Shown in pieces: positions 27,152-37,093 of a stretch of DNA of 64,000 nucleotides. The DNA comes from CAIQQQ01 sp037445025 (lineage in GTDB: Bacteria > Pseudomonadota > Alphaproteobacteria > Acetobacterales > Acetobacteraceae): NCBI GenBank assembly GCA_037445025.1, contig JBBILI010000024.1, positions 14,794-78,793 on the forward strand. The letters are read 5' to 3'. Under the pieces are notes generated by a model, which was not told the origin of the DNA, made no database searches, and saw nothing but the letters and a program-made list of their open reading frames with translations. Position 1 is the first letter of the stretch; every line of letters starts with the position of its first letter. A program made the translations under genes and the position numbers.

Positions 27152-27974
27152 CAGACATCCACACTCCACCAACGCAGACCGCGCCTGCATCATCGCGATC
27201 GCCAACCAAAAGGGCGGGGTCGGGAAGACCACGACAGCCATCAACCTCGCGACATCCCTCGCCGCAACCGGCGAGCGGGTTCTCCTGGTCGACCTTGACC
27301 CCCAAGGAAACGCCACGACCGGCCTTGGGCTGAGCCGAACCGACCGGGGAGCCGGAACCTACGCCCTGCTGACCGAGACAATCGCTACCACAACCGTCAT
27401 TCAGCCCACGATCGTCGAAAACCTATCGATCATCGCCGCCGAGCCGGATCTGGCCGGTGCGGAGATCGAACTCGTCAATCAGCCCCAACGCGAGTTCCGC
27501 CTGCGCCAGGCCCTCCGCCGTGAAGGACCGGGCAGGCTTCCGTTCACCTACGTTTTGATCGACTGCCCCCCCAGCCTCGGACTTCTGACCCTCAATGGTC
27601 TTGTCGCAGCCGACAAAGTGCTGGTGCCGCTGCAATGCGAGTTCTTCGCCCTCGAAGGCCTCAGCCAGCTCATGCGAACCATCGGCTTGGTTCAGCAGAA
27701 CCTGAACAAGGCCCTGACCCTGCAGGGGATCGTGCTCACGATGTACGATCGCCGCAACAACCTCTCCGATCTCGTGGCCGATGACGCCAGAAGCTTCTTC
27801 GGCACCAAGGTCTACGAGACCATGATCCCCCGCAACATCCGCATATCCGAAGCCCCCAGCCACGGCAAACCCGTCGTGATGTACGATCACCGGTCTCCAG
27901 GCGCACAGGCCTATGTCAAACTTGCCAGCGAACTGTTGCAACGCGAACGGCTCGCTGTGGGAATTTCATCATGA
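27132..27974 (+). CDS. parA: Chromosome partitioning ATPase ParA
   Basis: 280 residues. The deviant Walker A motif NQKGGVGKTTTAINLA is near residue 25, DLDPQGNATTGLG follows, and the Walker B region is YVLIDCPPSLG. It drives origin segregation with ParB-parS. It starts with GTG inside the rsmG end (20-nt overlap) and its stop overlaps the parB start as ATGA, so rsmG-parA-parB is tightly coupled. Confidence 0.97.
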   Translation: MSDPSPDRHPHSTNADRACIIAIANQKGGVGKTTTAINLATSLAATGERVLLVDLDPQGNATTGLGLSRTDRGAGTYALLTETIATTTVIQPTIVENLSIIAAEPDLAGAEIELVNQPQREFRLRQALRREGPGRLPFTYVLIDCPPSLGLLTLNGLVAADKVLVPLQCEFFALEGLSQLMRTIGLVQQNLNKALTLQGIVLTMYDRRNNLSDLVADDARSFFGTKVYETMIPRNIRISEAPSHGKPVVMYDHRSPGAQAYVKLASELLQRERLAVGISS

Positions 27975-28831
27975 GTGCCAAAGACAATAACCCCCGCCTC
28001 GGCCGCGGTCTGGCCGCCCTTCTGGGTGACGTTGCAACCGCATCCAAATCACATGACGCAACTTCCGGCATTCGCTCCATTCCCGTCGAACACCTGGAAC
28101 CAAGCCCCTACCAGCCCCGCGGCACCATAGACCCTGCCGCCCTCGCCGATCTCGTCGACTCCATTCGGGCAAGCGGCATTCTGCAGCCCCTGCTGGCCCG
28201 GCCACATCCAACACAGCCCGGTCATTTCCAGATCATCGCCGGCGAACGCCGCTGGCGCGCCTCACAGGAGGCCGGCCTCCACGACGTGCCGGTGCTGGTG
28301 CGTCACCTAAGCGACATGGAAGCCATGGCGGCCGGGCTGGTCGAAAACCTCCAGCGGCAGGACCTCAACGCAATCGAGGAAGCCGAAGGCTACAAACGCC
28401 TGCTCGAAGAGTTTGGCATGACCCAGGAAGTGCTCGCCGAGTCCATTGGTAAGTCGCGCAGCCATATCGCCAACACGATGCGGCTGCTCAACCTCCCCAC
28501 AACGGTGCGCAACGAAGTCCGCAAAGGCGCACTCTCCGCAGGGCACGCCCGCGCGCTCCTGGCCCATCCGGAACCGGAAAAGGCAGCCCTGGCCGTCATC
28601 GCGCGCGGCCTCAATGTTCGCCAGACCGAGGCCCTGACCAGCAGGAAGGCTGCGCCCGCCGCGACTGCGAGGGTCAAGGACCCAGAGACAGCAGCGCTGG
28701 AGAACGATCTGTCGGAGCGGCTTGGACTGAAGGTCGAGATCAGCTTTGATGGGAAGGCAGGGTCTGTGCGAATCGTCTATCGATCGCTGGACCAACTGGA
28801 TGGCATCGTGAGTCTGCTTAGTCGGAATTAA
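27971..28831 (+). CDS. parB: Chromosome partitioning protein ParB
   Basis: 286 residues. The N-terminal CTPase/ParB box has YQPRGTIDPAALADL and GERRWRASQEAGL. The central HTH has TQEVLAESIGKSRSHIANTM, which recognises parS. A C-terminal dimerisation domain follows (LGLKVEISFDGKAGSVRIVY). The binding sites are about 1.4 kb upstream. It ends 7 bp before hairpin repeat copy 5. Confidence 0.97.
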   Translation: MSAKDNNPRLGRGLAALLGDVATASKSHDATSGIRSIPVEHLEPSPYQPRGTIDPAALADLVDSIRASGILQPLLARPHPTQPGHFQIIAGERRWRASQEAGLHDVPVLVRHLSDMEAMAAGLVENLQRQDLNAIEEAEGYKRLLEEFGMTQEVLAESIGKSRSHIANTMRLLNLPTTVRNEVRKGALSAGHARALLAHPEPEKAALAVIARGLNVRQTEALTSRKAAPAATARVKDPETAALENDLSERLGLKVEISFDGKAGSVRIVYRSLDQLDGIVSLLSRN

Positions 28832-28837
28832 GCAACA

Positions 28838-28956
28838 CGTTCTTCTTTGAAAAAAGAATCAAAAACGTTCAATCGCAACGAAGCCTCTCCGGAGAAAACA
28901 AGAGTAAAAGCGATCGGAAATCTTTCGGTTCCTTTCTTCAGAAAAGAAGTTCTTCA
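28838..28956. repeat. Hairpin repeat copy 5 (full form, diverged)
   Basis: Begins TTCTTCTTTGAAAAAAGAA, carries the core CCTCTCCGGAG and AAGCGATCGG, then ATCTTTCGGTTCC and a right hairpin with CTTTCTT / AAGAAAG-like arms. It is more diverged than copies 4 and 6. It lies between convergent parB and holA and overlaps the last bases of holA. Confidence 0.7.
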
Positions 28957-29970
28957 CCCCCGCCGTCGCATCACCGCCGCCCGCTGCGCCAGCCCCAACA
29001 CAGCACTCCGGCTCATCGCGTCCGCGGGCACCCCGGTGCTCTTGCACCCACGCTCGACCTCCCAAAACCGCAGCGCCGCCTGCTCCAACACCAGCAACGG
29101 CCACAACCGCACCGCACGGACAAACACCGCCTCACGCCGAAAGAACACCGGTGGGCGCGCAGCTTTCACTGCCGCCTCCACTGCAAACCCAGCATCGACC
29201 ACCGCCCGAACCCGCGCCAGCCGCTGCAGATGCATCAGTCCCGCTCGCAACACCCCCACGGGCGTCGCTCCTTCCGACATCGCCAGCTCTAGCGCCCGAT
29301 CTGTGGCAACCACATCGCCATCGGTCGCAGCAAACAGCGCATCTTCCAGCTGCAGCCCGGATTGATCACCCACGCACAGCCGCACCGCCTCCTGATCCAC
29401 CACACCACCAGGCCCCACATACAGCGCCAGCTTCTCCAGCTCGCTCCGGGTCACGGCACGGTCCGCCCCCAGCTGCCCTGCCAGCCACTCCATCGCATCC
29501 GGCTCGATTGAAATCCGATCCTGCGCCAAAGCCCCCCGAACAAGCGCCGGAATCGCCCGCGCCTCCATCGGATAACAGGCGATTGTGACCGCTTGCTCGC
29601 TCCGCTCCAGCAGGGTCTTGAGCCGGGACTTCCCACCCAGCGTCGCACCTTCCAGCACCAGAAATGCCGGACCAGGCCCGGTCAACGCCTTCTGCACAGG
29701 TGTCGTCGCAGCATCGGTGGCCTCGCGCACCCGCACCACCCGACGTCCCCCCATGAGTGACATCGCACCCATCTCATCAGCCAAAGAGCCAATGGCATCG
29801 CGATCGAGCTCCGTCACCCGGAACGGATCATCGAGCGAACCCGCCACACGGCGCACCACACGCGCCGCCCATTCCCGGATCAATCCGGCATCCTCGCCAT
29901 GGAACAACACCGCCCGGACCGCACCGGGGTCATCGAGAAACGCCTCGACCCGCCGTGCATCGAGCTTCAC
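28954..29970 (-). CDS. holA: DNA polymerase III subunit delta
   Basis: 338 residues from the GTG at 29970 (VKLDARRVEAFLDD). It is the clamp-loader subunit that opens the beta clamp. Recognisable segments are AVLFHGEDAGLIREWA, DAMEWLAGQLGADRAVTRSELEKLALY and the C-terminal helical domain. It sits 4 bp after lptE, in the conserved leuS-lptE-holA order of alphaproteobacteria. Confidence 0.94.
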   Translation of the reverse strand: MKLDARRVEAFLDDPGAVRAVLFHGEDAGLIREWAARVVRRVAGSLDDPFRVTELDRDAIGSLADEMGAMSLMGGRRVVRVREATDAATTPVQKALTGPGPAFLVLEGATLGGKSRLKTLLERSEQAVTIACYPMEARAIPALVRGALAQDRISIEPDAMEWLAGQLGADRAVTRSELEKLALYVGPGGVVDQEAVRLCVGDQSGLQLEDALFAATDGDVVATDRALELAMSEGATPVGVLRAGLMHLQRLARVRAVVDAGFAVEAAVKAARPPVFFRREAVFVRAVRLWPLLVLEQAALRFWEVERGCKSTGVPADAMSRSAVLGLAQRAAVMRRRG

Positions 29971-29974
29971 GCCA

Positions 29975-30520
29975 TCACGCCCCGGTGGGATGCGCGAGGA
30001 AATACCGCGCCAGCTGGCCCACCAGCACGTCCGCAACCGCCACTGCAAGTCGGCGCTGCGCCGCCGCATTGGCCTCTTCGCCGGCGAAGAACTGCAGGTC
30101 AAGGTTGTCATAGCCATCCGTCGACACCGCAACCCCATGGGTCAGCGTTCGCCGCTGCGAATCAACGCTCAGCAGAGACCACGTGGCCTTTCCCGTCATC
30201 CGCACCCGTGTGGGGTTGCTGTCCTGCTGAATCCCGATCTGATCGGTTGGAATGGAAAAGCTGACCACCAGCAACTCATACAGCCGGGTGCCAGACACCC
30301 CGCCACGTTCCAACCGATCCTGCAACGCCTGCCGCAGAAGCTGGCCCTGTCGCTCCGGAATCGTCGAAACACCAGTTTCGGCAAAGGCCGTCAGCACCGC
30401 ATGCGAACCATCCGCCCCAGGCCCATACACCGGATGAAATCCGCAACCGGACAGGCCGAGCGCCGCACCCAGCAGCAGGCTTCGCCGCAGAACAACCGGG
30501 CCACCGCTGCGTTGGATCAC
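29975..30520 (-). CDS. lptE: LPS-assembly lipoprotein LptE
   Basis: 181-residue outer-membrane lipoprotein that plugs the LptD barrel for lipopolysaccharide insertion. It has a signal peptide with lipobox GLSGC (RRSLLLGAALGLSGCGFHPVY). The start is taken as the GTG at 30520, one base after the leuS stop. TRLYELLVVSFSIPTDQIG and RRLAVAVADVLVGQLARYF are typical of the family. Confidence 0.92.
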   Translation of the reverse strand: MIQRSGGPVVLRRSLLLGAALGLSGCGFHPVYGPGADGSHAVLTAFAETGVSTIPERQGQLLRQALQDRLERGGVSGTRLYELLVVSFSIPTDQIGIQQDSNPTRVRMTGKATWSLLSVDSQRRTLTHGVAVSTDGYDNLDLQFFAGEEANAAAQRRLAVAVADVLVGQLARYFLAHPTGA

Positions 30521-30521
30521 C

Positions 30522-33164
30522 CTATGCTCCCGCCACCACAAAATTGACGATCCGGCCCGCGACATACACGCGCTTGACGATCCGCCGACCCTCCAAAGCC
30601 CGCACCACATTCGGCTCCGCCTCGGCGGCCGCAATCACCTCCGCCTCCGGGGCATCCGGCAACACTTCGATCTTGCCGCGCAGCTTGCCCATCACCTGCA
30701 CCGCGATGGTGAACGTCTCAGCAGCGGTCAGGCTCGGATCCGCCACCGGCCACGTGCCCTGTGCCACCAGGCCGCCATCGGTCCCGGGCAGACGGCTCCA
30801 GATCTCCTCCGCCAGATGCGGCATCATCGGCGAGATCAGCACCGCCAGCGCCTGCAGCGCCTCATGCTGCGCCCAAACCAGACCCTCTCCATCCCCAGCG
30901 CGCGCAGCGTTGCCGGCGCGCTCCGCCTCACCGATGGCGTTGGCGAACTCATACACACGGGCCACCGCCACATTGAAGGCGAAACCCTCCAGCGCCTCGG
31001 TCACTGTCGCAATCGTCCGATGCGTCGCCCGCCGCAGCGCCCGCGCCGCGGCCCCGAACGTGGCAGGCTCGGCCGGCACCGAACCCGGCGCGGCCTCCAC
31101 CAGCCGAAACAGCCGCTGCGTGAACCGATAGGCTCCGATCGCGCCCGACTCGGTCCACTCCATGTCCCGCTCCGGCGGATTGTCAGACAGGATAAACCAT
31201 CGCGCCGTATCGGCACCGTAACGTGCAATGATCGCCCCAGGATCGACCGTGTTCCGCTTCGATTTCGACATCGCTTCGACACGGCCCACGGTCACCGGCT
31301 CGCCGGTGTCTCGATGCACCACGGCACCGTCCTGCCGGCGCTGGGTCTCCTCGGGATAAAGCCAGGCCCCATCGACGGACTTGTAGCTCTCATGCGTCAC
31401 CATGCCCTGGGTGAACAGGCCATCGAACGGTTCGTCCACGGAAAGATGACCCGTCTGGTGCATCGCCCGGGTGACGTAGCGGGAATACAGCAGATGCAGG
31501 ATCGCATGCTCGATGCCGCCGATATACTGGTCCACCGGCAACCAGTGATCCACCGCCGCCTGCGTCACCGGCGCGTCGGCATGCGGGCTGCAGAACCGCG
31601 CGAAATACCACGAGCTGTCCACGAACGTGTCGAACGTGTCGGTCTCGCGCCGCGCCGCTGCCCCGCATGCCGGGCAGTTCACGTGCTTCCACGTAGGGTG
31701 ATGGTCCAGCGGATTGCCGGGCCGGTCGAACGTCACGTCCTCCGGCAGCACCAACGGCAGCTGGTCGCGCGGCACCGGCACCACGCCACAGGAATCGCAA
31801 TGGATCACCGGGATCGGGCAGCCCCAGTAGCGCTGGCGCGACACGCCCCAGTCCCGCAGCCGCCAGTTCACAACGCCCTGGCCCACACCGAGCCGATCCA
31901 GCTCGGCAATCGCTGCCGCCCGTGCGGCCTCGCGCGTCATGCCATCAAGGAAGCCTGACCGGATCATCGCACCGGTGCCGTCATACGCCTTGCTGCCCAC
32001 CGCAAAATCCGCATCCTCACCGGGCGGGCACACCACGGCGGTGACCGGCAGATCGTATTTGCGGGCGAAATCCAGGTCGCGCTGGTCATGCGCCGGACAG
32101 CCAAAGATCGCTCCGGTACCGTATTCCATAAGCACGAAATTGGCGATCCACACCGGATGACGCAAACCCGTCAGCGGATTGATCACCTCCAGCCCCGTCG
32201 GATAGCCCCGCTTCTCCAGCGTCTCCAGCACCGCCTCGCTCGTGCCGCGGCTCTGACAATCCGCCACAAAAGCCGCGGCCGCCGAATCTCGCGCCGCCAC
32301 CGCGGCCGCCAGCGGATGCTCGGCCGCAATCGCCAGAAACGACATGCCAAACAGCGTGTCAGGCCGGGTGGTATAAACCTCAACCGAGTCCAGCCCCGCC
32401 TCGGCCGCGGTCAGCGCAAAGCGCATCCGCGCCCCTTCGCTGCGACCGATCCAGTTGGCCTGCATCAGCCGCACCCGCTCGGGCCAGCGATCCAGTGTCT
32501 CCAGCGCCGACAGCAGCGCCGGCGCCTGGTCGGTGATGCGCAGCACCCATTGTGATAGACGCTTCTTCTCCACCAGCGCCCCCGAACGCCAGCCGCGTCC
32601 GTCGATCACCTGCTCGTTGGCCAGCACGGTGCCATCCACCGGATCCCAGTTCACCCAGGCATCCCGCCGCTCCGCCAGTCCCGCGGCCAGCATGTCCAAA
32701 AACAGCTTCTGCTGCTGGCCGTAATAGCGCGGATCGCAGGTCGCGAATTCCCGGCTCCAGTCCAGCGACAGCCCCATGCGCTTCAACTCGGTGCGCATCG
32801 CCGCGATGTTGTCCCACGTCCAGCGCGCCGGATGAATCCCACGCTCCCGCGCCGCGTTCTCCGCCGGCAGACCGAACGCGTCCCATCCCATCGGATGCAG
32901 AACCGAATGCCCGCGCGCGCGCTTGTACCGCGCCACCACGTCGCCCAGCGTGTAGTTGCGAACATGACCCATATGGATCTTCCCGCTGGGATACGGGAAC
33001 ATCTCAAGCACATAGTATTTTGGCTTGCCGTCCGTCGGCACATCATCGACAGCAAAGCAGTTCGCCGCGTTCCAGGCCGCCTGCCAGCGCAGCTCGGCGG
33101 CGCGGAAATCATAGCGCGGCGTGTCGCCAACAGAGGCGGGAGGGGCGATCGTCTCGATGGTCAT
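30522..33164 (-). CDS. leuS: Leucyl-tRNA synthetase
   Basis: 880-residue class Ia synthetase. The HIGH motif reads HMGH at residues 64-67 (FPYPSGKIHMGHVRN). The CP1 editing domain contains TTRPDTLFGMSFLA. The KMSKS motif reads MSKSKRN near residue 634. A zinc-like CPACG segment lies in the CP region. It is first in the operon with lptE and holA. Confidence 0.97.
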   Translation of the reverse strand: MTIETIAPPASVGDTPRYDFRAAELRWQAAWNAANCFAVDDVPTDGKPKYYVLEMFPYPSGKIHMGHVRNYTLGDVVARYKRARGHSVLHPMGWDAFGLPAENAARERGIHPARWTWDNIAAMRTELKRMGLSLDWSREFATCDPRYYGQQQKLFLDMLAAGLAERRDAWVNWDPVDGTVLANEQVIDGRGWRSGALVEKKRLSQWVLRITDQAPALLSALETLDRWPERVRLMQANWIGRSEGARMRFALTAAEAGLDSVEVYTTRPDTLFGMSFLAIAAEHPLAAAVAARDSAAAAFVADCQSRGTSEAVLETLEKRGYPTGLEVINPLTGLRHPVWIANFVLMEYGTGAIFGCPAHDQRDLDFARKYDLPVTAVVCPPGEDADFAVGSKAYDGTGAMIRSGFLDGMTREAARAAAIAELDRLGVGQGVVNWRLRDWGVSRQRYWGCPIPVIHCDSCGVVPVPRDQLPLVLPEDVTFDRPGNPLDHHPTWKHVNCPACGAAARRETDTFDTFVDSSWYFARFCSPHADAPVTQAAVDHWLPVDQYIGGIEHAILHLLYSRYVTRAMHQTGHLSVDEPFDGLFTQGMVTHESYKSVDGAWLYPEETQRRQDGAVVHRDTGEPVTVGRVEAMSKSKRNTVDPGAIIARYGADTARWFILSDNPPERDMEWTESGAIGAYRFTQRLFRLVEAAPGSVPAEPATFGAAARALRRATHRTIATVTEALEGFAFNVAVARVYEFANAIGEAERAGNAARAGDGEGLVWAQHEALQALAVLISPMMPHLAEEIWSRLPGTDGGLVAQGTWPVADPSLTAAETFTIAVQVMGKLRGKIEVLPDAPEAEVIAAAEAEPNVVRALEGRRIVKRVYVAGRIVNFVVAGA

Positions 33165-33243
33165 CAGGGGGCCAGACAGTTCGTTGAGGTGCCCCCATTG
33201 TATCAGTCAGAACCCCGGTCGCGGCAACCTTCTGCGCTGCAGA

Positions 33244-33783
33244 TCAGTTCGCCTTGCCCGCCGCGGCGCGCAGCTCGCGGGCGCGGGCGAGCACCTTGTC
33301 CTCCACCTGGCTGGACGTGGTGCTCGCCACCGGTGCATCCACCCACTGGCCGTTCTGCTGCACCTGGTGGAACAGCGCCACGCGCACCCCGTCAGCGCGC
33401 AGCTGGCGGCCCAGAATATAGGCTGTTGCCTTGAAGCGTTCGCCGGTCACGGATGGCGGCTGATACCAATCGGTGATGATCACGCCGCCAAACGGGTCAG
33501 CCGAGGCGAGCGGCATGAAGGACAGCGTGTCCAGCGCGCCGCGCCAGAGATAGGCGTTCACGCCGATACCGGAGGGCCCGCCGCTGCTATCGTTGGTGTT
33601 TCGGTTGCCTTTGGCGGTGGTGAACAGCACGCCGCCGGAATTGTCGATGGTACCGACGTCACGTCCGCGAAACTGATCGTCGTTGCCTTCGACAATCGGC
33701 GCCGGCGCGCTCTTGCCGTTGCAAGCCGTCAGCACAAGGGCCATCAGCAAAGGCGAAAGACGTGTGAAAGCGCGATACCGCAT
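33244..33783 (-). CDS. DUF3576 domain lipoprotein
   Basis: 179 residues from MRYRAFTRLSP (33783); a start five codons upstream is also possible. The N-terminus is a lipoprotein signal with lipobox VLTAC. The mature part has GIGVNAYLWRGALDTLSFMP and DPFGGVIITDWYQPP, typical of DUF3576, an alphaproteobacterial family regularly found just upstream of leuS. Its role is unknown but probably envelope-related given the position next to leuS-lptE. Confidence 0.9.
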   Translation of the reverse strand: MRYRAFTRLSPLLMALVLTACNGKSAPAPIVEGNDDQFRGRDVGTIDNSGGVLFTTAKGNRNTNDSSGGPSGIGVNAYLWRGALDTLSFMPLASADPFGGVIITDWYQPPSVTGERFKATAYILGRQLRADGVRVALFHQVQQNGQWVDAPVASTTSSQVEDKVLARARELRAAAGKAN

Positions 33784-33898
33784 GCCTGACCCATTCATCA
33801 ATGCCGGCCATCCGCATCTTCGATGCGCACGCCAGAGGGCCATCTGTTAGCGCAATCGGCCGTCCGCGCCAAGCCGCGAGCGAGGATCGTCCTGATGA

Positions 33899-33953
33899 TC
33901 AGGTGAAGGAAGCAAGCGGCGGGCGCCGCCCTACGCCTGCTTCCTTCACCTGA
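33899..33953. terminator. Strong inverted repeat after the broken porin gene
   Basis: Perfect 16-bp arms TCAGGTGAAGGAAGCA / TGCTTCCTTCACCTGA enclose a 23-bp GC-rich loop that can form its own GCGGCG hairpin. It lies 34 bp downstream of the porin pseudogene stop, between it and the DUF3576 gene. Probably a terminator. Confidence 0.75.
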
Positions 33954-33986
33954 CGATCCCTGGCAGATCGACAGCGCGGCGACGGC

Positions 33987-35300
33987 TCAGAAGTCGAAGC
34001 GGTTGCCGATATCGATGGCGCGCGCCTGGGTGCTGTTGTTGTTGGCGCCGGTCCCGCCGTTCAGCAGATCGGCACCAGACTGGTGACGCAGCCCAAAGAG
34101 CATGGACACGAAAGCTGTGGCACCAGGCGCATAGACGTAGCTGCCGCCGAAGGCGAGCCCGGTTTCATGCAGGCCGCCGCCCGAGTGGGACGCGACATAG
34201 GTGCCGCCGGTGATGGAATTGATGTATTGCAGGCCGATGATGCCCTGACCGATGGTGTATTCCGGCCCTCCGATGAACGCCTGCTCCTTGTGGGCGCCGG
34301 CGTGCAGCGGCTGAAAGTTCGCGCCGCTGATCGTGCCGAAGTCGTAATGCGCGCCAAACTCCAGATGGCTCACGACGAATTTCACGCCGACATCAGCGAC
34401 TGACAGGCCTTTGTAGGCCGTGGGGCCGCTTGAGTTGTTCACCACGCCGGAACCCCAGTAGCCGCCCTCCAGCACCGCGGCCACCGGGCCAAATGAGCCG
34501 GTGTAGCGGGCGCTCACGTCATACGTGTTCTTGCGCAGCGCGAGCCCGCCTGGCGTGGTGCTGAGGATCGCGCCGGCCGCGCTCGCCTGGCTTGTGGTGT
34601 TGGCACCGGCGGCGGCTGTGCTGTAGCTGGGCTCGAACGATGCGCCGAAATCAAATCCAGCGAACTTGGGCGAGATATAGACCAGCCGGTTGATGCCATA
34701 GTTGGCGCCCACATCCGCCCATTGCCAGCCGACCGTGGTGCCGCTGCTCAGCAGCAGCGGCGCATCGCCGTTCCTGCCGCCGTTGCCGGCGTCCTAGTCT
34801 TCCTGGGTGCCGACCAGGAACTGCCCAAGCGCGCTCGAGACCTGGCCGGCCCAGACGGTGCCGACGGTGGGAAGGCTGACATAGGCGCCGGCCTGGCGCA
34901 CATAGAGAGTGTTGCCGGAGGTGCTGCCGGTGGCGCTCGAGTTCTGCCGGATCTGGATCTGCGCGCCGTATTTCAGGCCGTTGGCGGCCACGGCGTCCAG
35001 CCTTGGGTAGATGCGGATGTAGTCGAGCACCTGGAAATTCTGGTTCTTGGAGCCGTTGGGCAGGCCATTGGTGCCTTTGCCGTTGGTGCCGGTGTCAGAG
35101 CCGTAGCCGATATCAGTGTAGTTGCGGACGCGCAGCGTGACGGTGACGCTGCCGGGCGCCGGCGGGCTCGCGCCGTTGGAAACCTGGCCAGCGGTGAAGG
35201 AATCGGTGGTCACCGGCTGCACCGGCATCTGTGCCTGAGCGCTTGCACCGAGCACGGTCGCAGAAAGCATTGCTGTCGCTGCCAAAAGTATCCGCTGCAT
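33987..35300 (-). pseudogene. Outer-membrane porin interrupted by one in-frame amber codon
   Basis: A porin of 437 coding positions, closely similar along its length to the intact porin at 35583-36884. The signal peptide is MQRILLAATAMLSATVLGAS. The frame is open except for one TAG at 34794-34796, in the segment GTQED-stop-DAGNGG, where the intact copy has GTQEDFDVNGG. Both sides keep porin features (GKGTNGLPNGSKNQNFQ, NRLVYISPKFAGFDFG, C-terminal DIGNRFDF ending in Phe). This is either a recent pseudogene, a sequencing error, or a readthrough case. Confidence 0.85.
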
Positions 35301-35407
35301 AACTTTCTTCTCATCTTTGGTCTTGCTGAGAAGAATAGCAGATCGACTTGGCCTGCACGGTGACAAAATAGCGATGCAGGAGGACGCCAGGATCATGAGT
35401 ATTTCGA

Positions 35408-35474
35408 GCGATATGGCGTTCGGTACACTCACCGCGCCGTCAAATTGCGTGTTGAAACCAAGAGCCTGACCGGA
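35408..35474. repeat. Short dispersed repeat, copy A
   Basis: About 67 bp, roughly 70% identical to 42503-42570. Shared blocks include ACTCAC, AAATTGCG and AAGAGC/AGAGAGC. It lies between the intact porin's terminator and the porin pseudogene start. It resembles the short intergenic repeats common in alphaproteobacteria. Confidence 0.5.
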
Positions 35475-35528
35475 ACGGCATGAGCCTTTGTTGGGCGCTG
35501 GCGATGCCCACCAGGACGCACGCACGAA

Positions 35529-35556
35529 AAAGGGCGGTGGAAACCCACCGCCCTTT
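35529..35556 (-). terminator. Rho-independent terminator of the intact porin gene
   Basis: 12-bp perfect stem AAAGGGCGGTGG / CCACCGCCCTTT with a 4-base loop. On the minus strand it is followed by a T run. It lies 27 bp after the porin stop codon, so it serves the porin gene read leftwards. Confidence 0.88.
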
Positions 35557-35582
35557 CCAGTCAAGCCGGATCCGCTTCGAGA

Positions 35583-36884
35583 CTAGAAGTGGAACAGGTT
35601 GCCGATGCCGATGGCACGCGACGTGGTATTGTTGTTGTAGGCGCCGGCGACGCCGTTCAGCAGGTCCACACCGGCCTGGTGACGAACGCCGTAGAGAACC
35701 GAGAGATAGGCTTCGGCGCCCGGAGCGTAGGCATAGCTGCCACCGACGGCGATGCCCACTTCGTGCATGCCGTTGGCGGTCTGCACAACGTTGCCCGAGG
35801 TGATCGAGTTGATGTACTGAACGCCGACGATGCCTTGACCGATGGTGTATTCCGCACCGCCGATGAACGCCGACTCCTTCCTCGCGCCAGCCTTCAGCGG
35901 CTGGTACGCCGCACCGGCAACCGTGCCCCAGTCGTAGTGAGCGCCGACTTCAAGCGGGCCCATCACGAACTTCACGCCAGCATCGCCAACCGAGAGGCCC
36001 TTGTAGGCCTGCGGGCCGGTGCTGTTGCCGACAACGCCCGAACCCCAGTAGCCGCCTTCGATCACGGTCGCGACCGGGCCGAACGAGCCGGTGTAGCGGG
36101 CCGCCACGTCGAAGGTGTTCTTGCGGGTGTCAGCGCCGCCCGGGGTGGTGGTCAGGATCGGGCCGCCAGCCTGGCTGGTGGAGTTCGCACCGGCCGCGGC
36201 CGTGCTGTAGCTCGGCTCATACGAGAAGCCGAAGTCAAAGCCCGCGAACTTGGGCGAGATGTAGACGAGGCGGTTGACGGTGTAGGTGCCGCCGTCTTCC
36301 GGAAACGGCCAGGACATCGTGGTGCCGCCGCTCAGGAAGTCCGGCGCGTCGCCGTTCCAGCCGCCGTTGACGTCGAAGTCTTCCTGGGTGCCGACCATGA
36401 ACTGGGTGATGGCCATCGAAGCCTGACCGGCCCAAATGGTGCCGACGCTCGGCAGGCTGGCATACACCTTCGCGTTGCGAACATAGAGCGTGTTCGCACC
36501 GGTCGAGCCGGTGGTGCTGGAGTTCTGACGGATCTGGATGTTCGCGCCGTAGCCCAGGCCGTTGGCGGCGGTGGCCGACAGGTTCGGGTAGATACGGAAG
36601 TAGTCCTGAACCTGGAAGTTCTGGTTCTTGCTGCCGTTCGGCTTGCCGGTCGTCAACTTGCCGACGGTGCCCGAGTCAGAGCCGTAGCCCACGTCGGTCC
36701 AGTTCTTGAAGCGCAGCGTCACCGTCACGGTGCCGGGGGCCGGGGCGCCGGCGCCGTTGGACACCTGGCCGGCGGTGAACGAGTCGGTCGTGTCAGGCTG
36801 GGCCGGCATGCCCTGAGCCTGGGCCTGATGGGCGAGCATGCCCACCGAGAACATGGCCGTCGCGGCCATCAGAATCTTACGCAT
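35583..36884 (-). CDS. Outer-membrane porin
   Basis: 433 residues with a Sec signal peptide (MRKILMAATAMFSVGMLAHQ, cleavage after AQA). It is a beta-strand-rich barrel with alternating aromatic residues and a C-terminal Phe (IGNLFHF), as expected for a trimeric diffusion porin. It starts at 36884 behind a strong GAGGAGG ribosome site. It has a 208-bp upstream region and a classical terminator, so it is likely highly expressed. A tandem, broken paralogue lies directly downstream. Confidence 0.92.
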   Translation of the reverse strand: MRKILMAATAMFSVGMLAHQAQAQGMPAQPDTTDSFTAGQVSNGAGAPAPGTVTVTLRFKNWTDVGYGSDSGTVGKLTTGKPNGSKNQNFQVQDYFRIYPNLSATAANGLGYGANIQIRQNSSTTGSTGANTLYVRNAKVYASLPSVGTIWAGQASMAITQFMVGTQEDFDVNGGWNGDAPDFLSGGTTMSWPFPEDGGTYTVNRLVYISPKFAGFDFGFSYEPSYSTAAAGANSTSQAGGPILTTTPGGADTRKNTFDVAARYTGSFGPVATVIEGGYWGSGVVGNSTGPQAYKGLSVGDAGVKFVMGPLEVGAHYDWGTVAGAAYQPLKAGARKESAFIGGAEYTIGQGIVGVQYINSITSGNVVQTANGMHEVGIAVGGSYAYAPGAEAYLSVLYGVRHQAGVDLLNGVAGAYNNNTTSRAIGIGNLFHF

Positions 36885-37093
36885 GAAATCCTCCTCATGT
36901 CGCCGGAAAGCCCGGCGGATTAGCAGGCCCCGCCCCGTTCTCACGGCACACGAACGTTCGGCAATCCGCGGAATGTTCGCATGTCCCGCAACAGGCGGGG
37001 GCAGCCAGACCTGAGAAGAGTATTGGCGCACCGTTCACGGTCTCGCAATTGGGTGTCCAACAGTTGCATGGCATTTGCGAAACACTGTGGCTG

